Assembly (NCBI RefSeq): GCF_013337045.2
Contig: NZ_CP118259.1
Span: 1,922,001-1,986,000, forward strand
Length of the DNA: 64,000 nt
DNA from: Agrobacterium vitis
Lineage (GTDB): Bacteria; Pseudomonadota; Alphaproteobacteria; Rhizobiales; Rhizobiaceae
Direction of reading: 5' to 3'
The notes beneath the pieces were generated by a model that saw only the letters and a program-made list of their open reading frames with translations, was not told the origin of the DNA and did not search any database. The position numbers and the translations under genes are program-made. Position 1 is the stretch's first letter; each line of letters opens with the position of its first letter. Shown here in pieces: positions 54,085-62,362 of the stretch.

Positions 54085-54837
54085 TCAGACCAACTCGCCA
54101 CCGGCCCGACGAAAACGCCGGACGGTTTCGGCCATGCCGAATTCCAGCGCGTCCGCCGTCAGCGCATGACCGATAGACACCTCGGCCAGGAAGGGAATCC
54201 GCTCCGCCAGCGCAGGGAGGTTGGCGACTGTCAGGTCATGACCACCATTCACGCCCATGCCCAGAGCATGCGCCGCATCCGCCGTAGCCCCCAGAAGCGC
54301 AAGTTCCCGAGCCGCTTTTTCCGGCGCGTCGTAGCAGCTGCCATATGGCCCCGTGTAAAGCTCGATCCGGTCGGCGCCGGTCGCCTTGGCCGTGGCAACC
54401 GCCTGCGCATTCCCATCGCCATCAGCAAACAGGGAAACCCGCATGCCCGCCGCCTTCAATCGTGCAACGACATCTGTCAAAAACACTTGATGCGCGGCGA
54501 AATCCCAGCCATGATCAGAGGTGGCCTGAGACGGGTCATCCGGAACCAAAGTCACCTGCTCCGGCTGCACCTCTTCGCATAGCTGTAGAAAATCTTCGCT
54601 GGGATAACCCTCGATATTGAACTCGGCCTTTGGAAACTCGTCATCGATCAACGCCCGCAGCAGCGGCAGATCGCTGAACCGGACATGCCGCTGATCGGGC
54701 CGCGGATGAACCGTCAGGCCTTGAGCACCCGCCTGAAGCGCCAGGCGACCAAAATGCCGGACATCCGGCCAGGGAAGATCACGCCGGTTACGCAGCATGG
54801 CGATGGCATTGAGATTGACGGATAATTTTGCTGGCAT
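54085..54837 (-). CDS. pdxJ: pyridoxine 5'-phosphate synthase
   Basis: 250 residues from ATG at 54837. Family segments: [15 protein letters not shown] at the N-terminus, [17 protein letters not shown] (phosphate and substrate binding), [40 protein letters not shown] and GVNGGHDL with HALTADAL at the end. It condenses DXP with 3-amino-1-hydroxyacetone phosphate in vitamin B6 synthesis. The gene stands alone here; pdxA/acpS partners are not next to it. Confidence 0.93.
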   Translation of the reverse strand: MPAKLSVNLNAIAMLRNRRDLPWPDVRHFGRLALQAGAQGLTVHPRPDQRHVRFSDLPLLRALIDDEFPKAEFNIEGYPSEDFLQLCEEVQPEQVTLVPDDPSQATSDHGWDFAAHQVFLTDVVARLKAAGMRVSLFADGDGNAQAVATAKATGADRIELYTGPYGSCYDAPEKAARELALLGATADAAHALGMGVNGGHDLTVANLPALAERIPFLAEVSIGHALTADALEFGMAETVRRFRRAGGELV

Positions 54838-55493
54838 TGGCGAAACCCGTTTTCTTGCTGCGGCGCTCAAAGTCCGCACTCAGACGGTCATCGCCGTCCA
54901 CCCACTTCTGTAAAACCTTGGCGCAGAAAAGACCAACGAGATTATGCAATAAATCGATGGAAATTGATGATCGGTCGCTAGAACTTGCTGGATAATACCA
55001 AGGGTCATTGAAAATGCCTCTTGGTATTCCCTTTGCACTCGCCTTCAAGGCGAGGATGTGCGAGCATCTTCGATGCCTTGGTACAAAACAGGGACTTGCT
55101 GTGCTGGCCGCTATTTTGGGCCAACCGAACCGTAAATCCATCCAGCATGAACAGCACCGACAAAACTTGAAGGCGCGATCGAATCTCCACGCCAGGAAAA
55201 TAATATCGAGGAAAACATCCGAAGCCCTGAAAACCATGGGTTTGAATTTTAGTAAAATTGATGATAACATTGCAAACAAGAGTTTAGATCGATAATCTTT
55301 AGATCGGACATCATCGCATTTTGGAAATTCTTTGGCGGGGGCGTCAAGTATTTCCAGGTTTCGAACATCAAGCAGCTACATCTTATGGGTAGAGATATAG
55401 AATATTGCAACTCATGGATGGATCAACAGAGAACGATATTGGAACGAATTGAAAATATTTCCCGACATTATCGGGAAAAGGGGGACTTATCGC
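54838..55493. other. 656-bp intergenic stretch
   Basis: No convincing gene. Open frames on both strands (54788-55279 minus and 55008-55295 plus) overlap antisense and lack ribosome sites and protein-like composition. AT-rich at 55240-55420. It must contain the promoters of pdxJ and of the MerR-LuxR regulator. Confidence 0.4.
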
Positions 55494-56186
55494 ATGGCAG
55501 GCCAACCCGAGTTTCTTGACGTTACAGAATCCATCACTCATGCCTTGAAAGCAGGTCTTGCCATGATGCCGGATCTGCCTTTGCCCGAGGATCTACCACC
55601 GGAGCCGGTGGCAATTTCCGAAATGGCCAATCTGTTTGGCGTCACCCACAGGACCCTGCATTTTTATGAGGAAAAAAATCTCCTCTCCTCAAGCCGCATG
55701 GGGCTGATGCGGGTCTATTATCATCGTGACATTATCCGCATGGCCCTGATCAACACCTGCCGGGAAATCGGCATGCCGATTGCCGCCATTCAGGACCTGT
55801 TTGCCGAACTGAACGGCACCCTCACACAGGCGCAAGCCAATGAACTTCTCAACGCGGCGCTGGAGGCACGAAAACGGGAATTGATTGCATCGCAATCGAT
55901 GATGTTCCGCCAGATCGAGCAAATCAACAGCCTTCTCACCCGCGAAGATGACCAGAACGAAACAGAGATACCGCCACTGCGCCATGGCATCGATCTGACC
56001 GAACTGGAACATCAATGCCTGTCGCTGATGGCGGAAGGCTATACCCAGGTGCGGGTGGCGCGAACCATGCAAATGACCTTTGAAGCTGTTATCGCGCTGG
56101 AAGCCAGCATCATGCGCAAGGTCCAGGCGACAAACCGGTTCCAGGCGGTGGCAAAAGCGGTTCTGCTTGGCATCGTCGCCAATTAG
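55494..56186 (+). CDS. MerR-LuxR two-HTH fusion regulator
   Basis: 230 residues from ATG at 55494 (MAGQPEFLDVTESITH); an upstream frame to 55449 is unsupported. Residues about 38-105 are a MerR-type HTH (ISEMANLFGVTHRTLHFYEE, then RVYYHRDIIRMALI). A dimerising helix follows (110-160). Residues 175-228 read LTELEHQCLSLMAEGYTQVR and MQMTFEAVIALEASIMRKVQ, then TNRFQAVAKAVLLGI. That is a LuxR/GerE C-terminal HTH. The combination of two DNA-binding domains in one protein is rare. No partner gene identifies the target. Confidence 0.75.
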   Translation: MAGQPEFLDVTESITHALKAGLAMMPDLPLPEDLPPEPVAISEMANLFGVTHRTLHFYEEKNLLSSSRMGLMRVYYHRDIIRMALINTCREIGMPIAAIQDLFAELNGTLTQAQANELLNAALEARKRELIASQSMMFRQIEQINSLLTREDDQNETEIPPLRHGIDLTELEHQCLSLMAEGYTQVRVARTMQMTFEAVIALEASIMRKVQATNRFQAVAKAVLLGIVAN

Positions 56187-56226
56187 CAAAGCCAGCCACT
56201 ACCGGCCCCCCTTACCGGACGCCCCC

Positions 56227-57357
56227 TTACCGCACAATGGTCAGCGTCTCCGCCGCACGGGTTACGGCGGTATAGAGCCACCGTTCGCGCGTATCACGAA
56301 ACGCCCAGCTTTCATCAAACAGCACGACATTGTTCCACTGCGAGCCCTGGGCCTTATGCACCGTCAGCGCATAGCCGTAATCGAACTCGTCATAGCGCTT
56401 GCGCGTCGTCCAGGGAATGTCAGTCTCGACGTCTTCGAAGGCCGCTTTCAGCAGCTTGATTTTGGCCGCACCGCGATCCATGTCGTCGTCTTCCGGCTTG
56501 ATCAGCAGGTTCATGCCGGGCTTCACCGTCTCCCGCGACGAGGTCATCACCTGCCAGAGCGAGCCGTTCAGAAGACCCTTGACCTGATCGTTGCGCAGGC
56601 AGACCAGCTTGTCACCCGATTGCGGGTAATCGGCGGTAAAGCCCTTCAACTCGCGCAGCCGCTTGTTATAGCGCCGCCGGGTTTTGTTGGTGCCAACCAG
56701 AACCTGATCGCAATTCAGCACCAGATCCTGCGTCACTTCGTTCTTGGAAATCACCCGCGCGGTGCTGCCATAATCGCCATGCATGATTTCCTTGCCTTCG
56801 CGGATCTGCATGGCCAGTTGGATGATCGGATTGTCGCGGGCCTGGCGATGAATATCCGTCAGCAGATAGTCCGGCTCCTGTTCAGTAAAGAACCCGCCGC
56901 CTGTCACCGGCGGCAACTGGCCAGGATCGCCCAGCACCAGAATCGGCGTGCCGAAGCTCATCAGGTCGCGGCCAAGCTGCTCATCGACCATTGAGCATTC
57001 GTCGATGACGATCAGCGCAGCCTTTGCCACCGGGCTTTGACGGTTGACGGAAAACATCGGCGTCATCGAGGTCTTGCCGGTTTCCTCGTCCGACACCTCC
57101 TCTTCGCCACGCGGACGATAGATCAGCGAGTGAATGGTGCGCGCCGTCGTCGCCCCGCGCGAGCGCAAGACCTGCGCCGCCTTGCCGGTAAAGGCTGCAA
57201 ACAACACATCCCCATCGACATTCTCGGCAAAATGCCGGGCAAGCGTGGTCTTGCCGGTTCCGGCATAGCCGAACAGACGGAAAACCGGGGTCTTCCCCTC
57301 CTTCAACCATTTGGCAACGGCCTTGAGAGCTTCATCTTGTTGAGGTGCAAATTCCAT
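56227..57357 (-). CDS. RecD/Dda-like DNA helicase
   Basis: 376 residues from ATG at 57357 (MEFAPQQDEALKAVAKWL). Walker A GYAGTGKTT at about 31-39, motif II VIDECSMVD near 121, motif III GDPGQLPPV, motif IV and VI in TDIHRQA and ALTVHKAQGSQ, ending LYTAVTRA. This is superfamily I, RecD/Pif1/Dda type, shorter than RecD2. Probably a 5'-3' helicase in repair or recombination. The LysE gene follows upstream on the same strand with a 48-bp gap. Confidence 0.85.
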   Translation of the reverse strand: MEFAPQQDEALKAVAKWLKEGKTPVFRLFGYAGTGKTTLARHFAENVDGDVLFAAFTGKAAQVLRSRGATTARTIHSLIYRPRGEEEVSDEETGKTSMTPMFSVNRQSPVAKAALIVIDECSMVDEQLGRDLMSFGTPILVLGDPGQLPPVTGGGFFTEQEPDYLLTDIHRQARDNPIIQLAMQIREGKEIMHGDYGSTARVISKNEVTQDLVLNCDQVLVGTNKTRRRYNKRLRELKGFTADYPQSGDKLVCLRNDQVKGLLNGSLWQVMTSSRETVKPGMNLLIKPEDDDMDRGAAKIKLLKAAFEDVETDIPWTTRKRYDEFDYGYALTVHKAQGSQWNNVVLFDESWAFRDTRERWLYTAVTRAAETLTIVR

Positions 57358-57405
57358 AGCGAGGAAATGCGCGGATTCGCAGGGCAAAAGCAAGAACAAA
57401 GCGCT

Positions 57406-57999
57406 TTATGCCAGCATAGGCCACAGGCTTACGACCAGCAGCAAGGCCATGGTGATATTGAACCACTTCAACCGCACCGGATCGGACAGCCATTCCCGCA
57501 GCACTGAACCGAATCCCGCCCAGGCCGAGACGCTCGGCACATTCACCAGCGCAAACACCAGGCCGACCAGAAAGACCGTGAACCAATAGAATTCCGGATT
57601 GGTATAGGTCGCCATCGCCGTGACAGCCATGACCCAGGCCTTGGGATTGATCCATTGAAAACCCGCTGCGGCGAGAAAGGACATCGGTGCGGCCTGCGCC
57701 TTGCCTTCGCTGAGGCTGCGTGATGAGCCGATCTTCCAGGCAATCCACAGCAGATAGAGACCACCGGCAATTTTCAGCCCGTGATACAGCACGGGCACTG
57801 CCGCAAGCAAGGCGCCCAACCCCAGGCCAACGCCGATTAACAGCGTGAAAAATCCAGCACCAATGCCAAGCATATGCGGCACAGTCCGCAGAAAGCCGAA
57901 ATTTACCCCTGACGCAAACAGCATCATATTGTTCGGTCCCGGCGTAATCGACGTGGTGAACGCAAAGAGGATCAAGGCGACAAGCGTTTCGGGTGTCAT
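57406..57999 (-). CDS. LysE/RhtB-family amino-acid exporter
   Basis: 197 residues with about six transmembrane segments. The conserved TSITPGPNNMMLFASGVNFG is at residues 16-35, and FQWINPKAWVMAVTAMATY in the middle. Family members export lysine, threonine, homoserine or similar. The substrate is unknown. It is divergent from the aldo-keto reductase gene. Confidence 0.88.
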   Translation of the reverse strand: MTPETLVALILFAFTTSITPGPNNMMLFASGVNFGFLRTVPHMLGIGAGFFTLLIGVGLGLGALLAAVPVLYHGLKIAGGLYLLWIAWKIGSSRSLSEGKAQAAPMSFLAAAGFQWINPKAWVMAVTAMATYTNPEFYWFTVFLVGLVFALVNVPSVSAWAGFGSVLREWLSDPVRLKWFNITMALLLVVSLWPMLA

Positions 58000-58148
58000 G
58001 AAAATGGTTCCGGTTCAACAGTAGGTCAATATAGCTGACCTATCATCTCCGTCCATCAGCAGATTGTATCGGTGACATCATTTACAGTTCCCAACTTGCC
58101 CGTTCCAACCACGCTGCTATCCTGACCGAACACTTTGGGAGCCAGATC

Positions 58149-58994
58149 ATGAACGATACCCTTCCGACGATTACCCTGCCTTCCGGCCAGATCGTGCCAG
58201 CACTTGGCCTTGGCACCTGGATGATGGGTGAGAATTCGGCCGCGGAAAAAGATGAAATCGCCGCCGTGAATCATGCCCTCGATCTCGGCATGACAGTGAT
58301 CGACACCGCTGAAATTTACGCGGATGGCGGCTCGGAGCGAATTGTCGGACAAGCCCTGAAAACCCGCCGCAACGATTCCTTCCTGGTCTCGAAGGTTGCG
58401 CCATGGAACGCCAGCCGCGACGGCACGATGAGCGCTTGCGAAGGGAGCCTCAAACGGCTCGGCACCGACTGCCTTGATCTCTATCTGCTGCACTGGCGCG
58501 GCGAACACCCGTTGGCGGACACGGTCGATGCATTTGAGACATTGAAACGTCAGGGCAAAATCAAAGCCTGGGGCGTCTCGAATTTCGATGTCGATGATAT
58601 GGAGGAACTGTTTGCCGTAGAGAACGGCGCAAACTGCCAAGTCAACCAGATCCTCTACAATCTGAGCCGCCGTGGCGTGGAATATGATCTTCTGCCCTGG
58701 TGTCAGGAGCGCGGCATCGCCATTATGGCCTATTCGCCGATCGAACAGGGACGACTACTCAAACACCCCGAGCTGATCCACGTGGCAAAGGCCAATCAGG
58801 CAACGCCTGCGCAAGTGGCGCTTGCTTTTCTGCTTGAGCGCGACAACGTTTTGCCAATTCCGAAGACTACAGCCACAACCCGTATCGAAGAAAACCGTGG
58901 ATCGGTCGATCTAGAACTAACGGATGAGGATCTCGCACGGCTCGATGCTGCGTTTCCACCACCGCAACGAAAGCAGCCGCTGGAAATGCTGTGA
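58149..58994 (+). CDS. aldo-keto reductase
   Basis: 281 residues. Catalytic set: Asp in [13 protein letters not shown] (AKR Asp-Tyr), Lys in [12 protein letters not shown], His in [10 protein letters not shown]. Cofactor site: [17 protein letters not shown]. Standard (beta/alpha)8 AKR of the 2,5-diketo-D-gluconate reductase-like group. Substrate unknown. Confidence 0.88.
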   Translation: MNDTLPTITLPSGQIVPALGLGTWMMGENSAAEKDEIAAVNHALDLGMTVIDTAEIYADGGSERIVGQALKTRRNDSFLVSKVAPWNASRDGTMSACEGSLKRLGTDCLDLYLLHWRGEHPLADTVDAFETLKRQGKIKAWGVSNFDVDDMEELFAVENGANCQVNQILYNLSRRGVEYDLLPWCQERGIAIMAYSPIEQGRLLKHPELIHVAKANQATPAQVALAFLLERDNVLPIPKTTATTRIEENRGSVDLELTDEDLARLDAAFPPPQRKQPLEML

Positions 58995-59012
58995 TCGAAA
59001 CAACTATACGCA

Positions 59013-59327
59013 TCAGCCCTTCAAGCAGGCCTGCAAACTTACCTGGTTGGCCTCTTCGCCATCCGCACCATAGGCATCGTAGCAATCCAGCGCCCATTCA
59101 CTCGATCCGTCGTCACCAAGAGCGCTTTGCTCGTCATGCGGCGGTTCTTGCTCAAGGGGAAGGCGCGAGGTTTTAGGTAGTTTGACCTCGGCAAATGGAT
59201 AATCGATCACCGGTGATGCACTGACAAAAGACGCCGATGGTATTTGGCGTTCAACAAGTCCCTTTGCCGCAAGACCAGCCGGAAGAGACAAGGATGCGAT
59301 AAGTATTACGACTGTTGCTGCTTTCAT
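59013..59327 (-). CDS. small secreted protein
   Basis: 104 residues from ATG at 59327. Signal peptide MKAATVVILIASLSLPAGLA then a polar mature part with two Cys near the end (DCYDAYGADGEEANQVSLQAC). It looks exported; no family recognised. A longer frame upstream to 59405 has no ribosome site. Confidence 0.6.
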   Translation of the reverse strand: MKAATVVILIASLSLPAGLAAKGLVERQIPSASFVSASPVIDYPFAEVKLPKTSRLPLEQEPPHDEQSALGDDGSSEWALDCYDAYGADGEEANQVSLQACLKG

Positions 59328-59467
59328 GGCAGGCTCCCGTGTTTGGTAAGCCGTTAACGCGCCATTAGCACTTTTGTTCAAACCAGGGCGTAAAGAGAAA
59401 ATCACAAGCCCGTGTAGTGCAGCCTACTTGTCAAGAGCAATGACCAAAGAGGGCTGGGGAAAAGCAA

Positions 59468-59498
59468 GGGCGCATCCGGATTGAGGCTGGATGCGCCC
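59468..59498 (-). terminator. intrinsic terminator of the ilvIN operon
   Basis: Perfect 10-bp arms GGGCGCATCC (59468-59477) and GGATGCGCCC (59489-59498) with an 11-nt loop, followed on the minus strand by TTGCTTTTCC. It lies 31 bp after the ilvN stop. Confidence 0.85.
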
Positions 59499-59528
59499 TC
59501 AAATAGTTCAGCACAAACAGGGTAGCAA

Positions 59529-60101
59529 TCACATACCCTGCGAGCCGCGGTTCATCGCGGCAATACCGGTGCGGCAGACTTCGTTCAGCCCCAGCGGCTT
59601 CATGATCGACACAAACTGGTCGATCTTCGAGGACTTGCCGGTCAGCTCGAAAATGAAGTGATCAACCGTCGCATCCACCACCTTGGCGTGGAAGGCGTCG
59701 GCCAGCCGCAGCGTTTCGGCCCTCATCTCGCCGGTCGATACCACCTTAACCAATGCCACTTCCCGCTCGATTGGCCGCTCCTGGCCAAGCTGGCGGGCGC
59801 GCACGGTCAAATCCAGCACCCGGTGGACCGGCACAATCCGCTCCAGCTGCGCCTTGATCTGCTCCAGCACCAGTGGCGTGCCACGGGTGACGATGGTGAT
59901 GCGCGACAGATGCGCCTCATGCTCTGTTTCCGAGACGGTCAGGCTTTCAATATTGTAGCCACGCCCGGAAAACAGGCCGATAACACGGGCGAGAACGCCC
60001 GGTTCGTTATCGACCAGCACGGACAGGGTATGACTTTCGACGGCAGCCGTTTCCGGGGAGATGAAATAAGCCGAACCGGTCGGTTGTAGGTGTGCGTTCA
60101 T
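59529..60101 (-). CDS. ilvN: acetolactate synthase small subunit
   Basis: 190 residues. N-terminal ACT domain: HTLSVLVDNEPGVLARVIGL, FSGRGYNIESLTVSETEH, then EQIKAQLERIVPVHRVLDLT and the C-terminal half with FHAKVVDATVDHFIFELTGK. It regulates and activates the catalytic subunit, with valine feedback through the ACT domain. It starts 20 bp after the large-subunit stop. Called ilvH in some species. Confidence 0.93.
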   Translation of the reverse strand: MNAHLQPTGSAYFISPETAAVESHTLSVLVDNEPGVLARVIGLFSGRGYNIESLTVSETEHEAHLSRITIVTRGTPLVLEQIKAQLERIVPVHRVLDLTVRARQLGQERPIEREVALVKVVSTGEMRAETLRLADAFHAKVVDATVDHFIFELTGKSSKIDQFVSIMKPLGLNEVCRTGIAAMNRGSQGM

Positions 60102-60121
60102 AACTCTTGCTCCTCCTGGTG

Positions 60122-61900
60122 TTAAACGAGCTGACGGCCCTTGGCATCGATGGCCGTTGCCACCGCATCGTCCGTCGCCTCGTCCGGCAACAGCATTTCG
60201 TTATGCGCCTTGCCCGATGGGATCATCGGGAAGCAATTGGCGAGGTTCGCCACCCGGCAATCGAAGATCACAGGCTTCTTGACGTTGATCATTTCCAGGA
60301 TCGCGTCATCCAGTTGATCCGGCTTTTCACAGCGGATGCCGACCGCGCCATAGGCTTCCGCCAGTTTGACGAAATCAGGCATGGCTTCGGTATAGGAGTT
60401 GGACAGCCGGTTGCCATGCAGCAACTGCTGCCACTGGCGCACCATGCCCATATACTGGTTGTTGAGAATGAAGATCTTCACCGCAGCGTTATATTGCACG
60501 GCGCAGGACATTTCCTGAATACACATCTGGATCGAGGCATCACCCGCAATGTCGATGACCAGGCTTTCCGGATGGGCGATCTGCACGCCAATCGCCGCCG
60601 GGAAACCATAGCCCATCGTGCCGAGGCCACCAGAGGTCATCCAGCGGTTCGGCTGTTCGAAACCGAAATACTGCGCCGCCCACATCTGGTGCTGGCCAAC
60701 CTCTGTCGTGATATAGGTGTCATGACCCAGCGTCAGCGCCGACAATCGCTCGATGGCGTATTGCGGCATGATCACATCCTTGGACGGCGTATAGGAGAAG
60801 GACTTGCGGGCCTTCCAACCGGCAACGCTGGCCTTCCATTCCGCCGTCTGGGCCGCATCCGGCTTTTTCGCCAAAGCCCGCCATTGACGCACCATGTCTT
60901 CGAGAACATGGGCGATGTCGCCGGTGATCGGAATATCGACGCGCACCGTCTTGTTGATCGAAGACGGATCGATATCGATATGGATCTTCTTGGAATTGGG
61001 CGAAAACGCATTGAGACGACCGGTGATGCGGTCGTCGAACCGCGCACCGATACAGACCATTACGTCGCAATCATGCATGGCCATATTGGCCTCGTAGGAG
61101 CCGTGCATGCCCAGCATGCCCAGCCAATTCTCGCCCGATGCCGGATAGCTGCCCAGGCCCATCAGGGTCGAGGTGATCGGAAAATCGGTGAGGCTGACCA
61201 GTTCCCGCAGCAGCTTGGAGGCTTCCGGCCCGGAATTGACCACACCGCCACCCGAATAGATCACCGGACGCCGGGCGCTGGCCATCAGCTCGACTGCGGC
61301 CTGGATCGCCTTGGAATCACCCTGCATTTTCGGCTGATAGCTGCGCTGGATCGTATGGTTTTCCGGCGGCGTATAGGTGCCGGTGGCAAATTGCACGTCC
61401 TTCGGAATATCGACGACGACAGGGCCGGGACGCCCCGTCTGGGCAATACGGAAGGCTTCATGAATGACCCGGGCCAGATCGTTGACATCCTTGACCAGCC
61501 AATTGTGTTTGGTGCAGGGACGGGTAATGCCAACCGTGTCGCATTCCTGGAACGCATCCGAGCCAATCAGCGTGGTCGGCACCTGGCCGGACAGGCAGAC
61601 CAATGGAATGCTGTCCATCAGCGCGTCCTGCAAGGGCGTGACGGCATTGGTGGCGCCAGGGCCTGACGTGACCAGCATGACGCCTGCCTTGCCGGTGGAG
61701 CGGGCATAGCCTTCAGCTGCGTGGCCTGCACCCTGCTCATGACGCACGAGAATGTGCTGGATCTCATCCTGCTGGAAGATTTCGTCATAGATCGGCAGCA
61801 CAGCGCCGCCAGGATAGCCGAATATATGCTCGACCCCGTTATCCTTCAGCGCCCTCAAAACAATTTCCGCGCCGGTCATCCTGTTATCTGTGCCAGTCAT
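60122..61900 (-). CDS. ilvI: acetolactate synthase large subunit
   Basis: 592 residues. TPP and FAD enzyme: catalytic Glu in LVRHEQGAGHAAEGYARSTG, GPGATNAVTPLQDALMDSIP, TPP-binding IDIAGDASIQMCIQEMS with ILNNQYMGMVRQWQ (GDA...NN). It condenses pyruvate to acetolactate (valine, leucine) or acetohydroxybutyrate (isoleucine). It is the first gene of the ilvI-ilvN operon and is preceded by a translated leader with an attenuator. Confidence 0.95.
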   Translation of the reverse strand: MTGTDNRMTGAEIVLRALKDNGVEHIFGYPGGAVLPIYDEIFQQDEIQHILVRHEQGAGHAAEGYARSTGKAGVMLVTSGPGATNAVTPLQDALMDSIPLVCLSGQVPTTLIGSDAFQECDTVGITRPCTKHNWLVKDVNDLARVIHEAFRIAQTGRPGPVVVDIPKDVQFATGTYTPPENHTIQRSYQPKMQGDSKAIQAAVELMASARRPVIYSGGGVVNSGPEASKLLRELVSLTDFPITSTLMGLGSYPASGENWLGMLGMHGSYEANMAMHDCDVMVCIGARFDDRITGRLNAFSPNSKKIHIDIDPSSINKTVRVDIPITGDIAHVLEDMVRQWRALAKKPDAAQTAEWKASVAGWKARKSFSYTPSKDVIMPQYAIERLSALTLGHDTYITTEVGQHQMWAAQYFGFEQPNRWMTSGGLGTMGYGFPAAIGVQIAHPESLVIDIAGDASIQMCIQEMSCAVQYNAAVKIFILNNQYMGMVRQWQQLLHGNRLSNSYTEAMPDFVKLAEAYGAVGIRCEKPDQLDDAILEMINVKKPVIFDCRVANLANCFPMIPSGKAHNEMLLPDEATDDAVATAIDAKGRQLV

Positions 61901-61950
61901 GTCTGCTCCCGATATTTCCCGAATGCTGCTGTTATCGTGATTTTGGCCAT

Positions 61951-62031
61951 AAAAAAAGGCCCCTGGAAGGAGCCTGTCTGTCGCGCATGGGAGGCTATTG
62001 CCTGACGGTCACACCGTCATGCCCATGCGCG
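61951..62031 (-). terminator. ilv attenuator with pause and terminator hairpins
   Basis: On the minus strand a long hairpin forms between CGCGCATGGG and CCCATGCGCG (perfect 10 bp, 61982-62031, with inner TGACGGT/ACCGTCA) and spans the end of the leader peptide. Then AGGCTCC/GGGGCCT (61957-61975) followed by seven T residues is a terminator before ilvI. This is a translation-coupled attenuator controlled by charged branched-chain tRNAs. Confidence 0.8.
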
Positions 62032-62065
62032 TACCCACCACGAGAAGAATGTTAAAATTGATCAT
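62009..62065 (-). CDS. ilv leader (attenuator) peptide, 18 residues
   Basis: ATG at 62065 to TGA at 62009 encodes MINFNILLVVGTRMGMTV. Ile2, Ile6, Leu7, Leu8, Val9 and Val10 give five adjacent branched-chain codons (ATT CTT CTC GTG GTG), as in leader peptides of ilv operons. It lies 110 bp before ilvI with the terminator in between. No ribosome site precedes it, and the promoter position suggests that the mRNA starts at this ATG, that is, a leaderless peptide as known for trpL of rhizobia. Confidence 0.8.
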   Translation of the reverse strand: MINFNILLVVGTRMGMTV

Positions 62066-62072
62066 GGGCAAA

Positions 62073-62101
62073 GTGATAGCCAGTCTGACAGCAAGCGTCA
62101 A
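62073..62101 (-). promoter_or_regulatory. promoter of the ilv leader
   Basis: On the minus strand TTGACG (62096-62101) and TATCAC (62073-62078) are separated by exactly 17 bp. Seven bases further is the ATG of the leader peptide, so transcription should start at or next to its first base. Confidence 0.75.
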
Positions 62102-62362
62102 CGGCAAAAAGCCTGCAAATGCGGCAGGAGGCGCACATTTTCGAAGCATCTGCGCCCGTCTTGCCGACAAGACGATATACCGGATCTTAATAGCAGACGG
62201 CTACCATCGCTGGCCGGTCCCTTTGCCAACCGATCTTTTGCCAGCCCAATCTTTTACCGTCCCCGGTCCATCACAGATGAGCGCCTTTTGCAAAACCCTG
62301 ATCTTCCATTTCCTGGCTCCGCTCTTTCCACCCCATCCGCCGGGCAGGATCGCCGTGACCAG

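Noticed and set aside
54788..55295. Possible genes in the gap between pdxJ and the MerR-LuxR regulator
   Set aside because: Frames on both strands overlap antisense, lack ribosome sites and show no protein-like pattern.
60107..61666. 519-residue plus-strand frame opposite ilvI
   Set aside because: Antisense to a clear acetolactate synthase gene; composition (His, Arg, Gly, Gln-rich) is that of a shadow frame.
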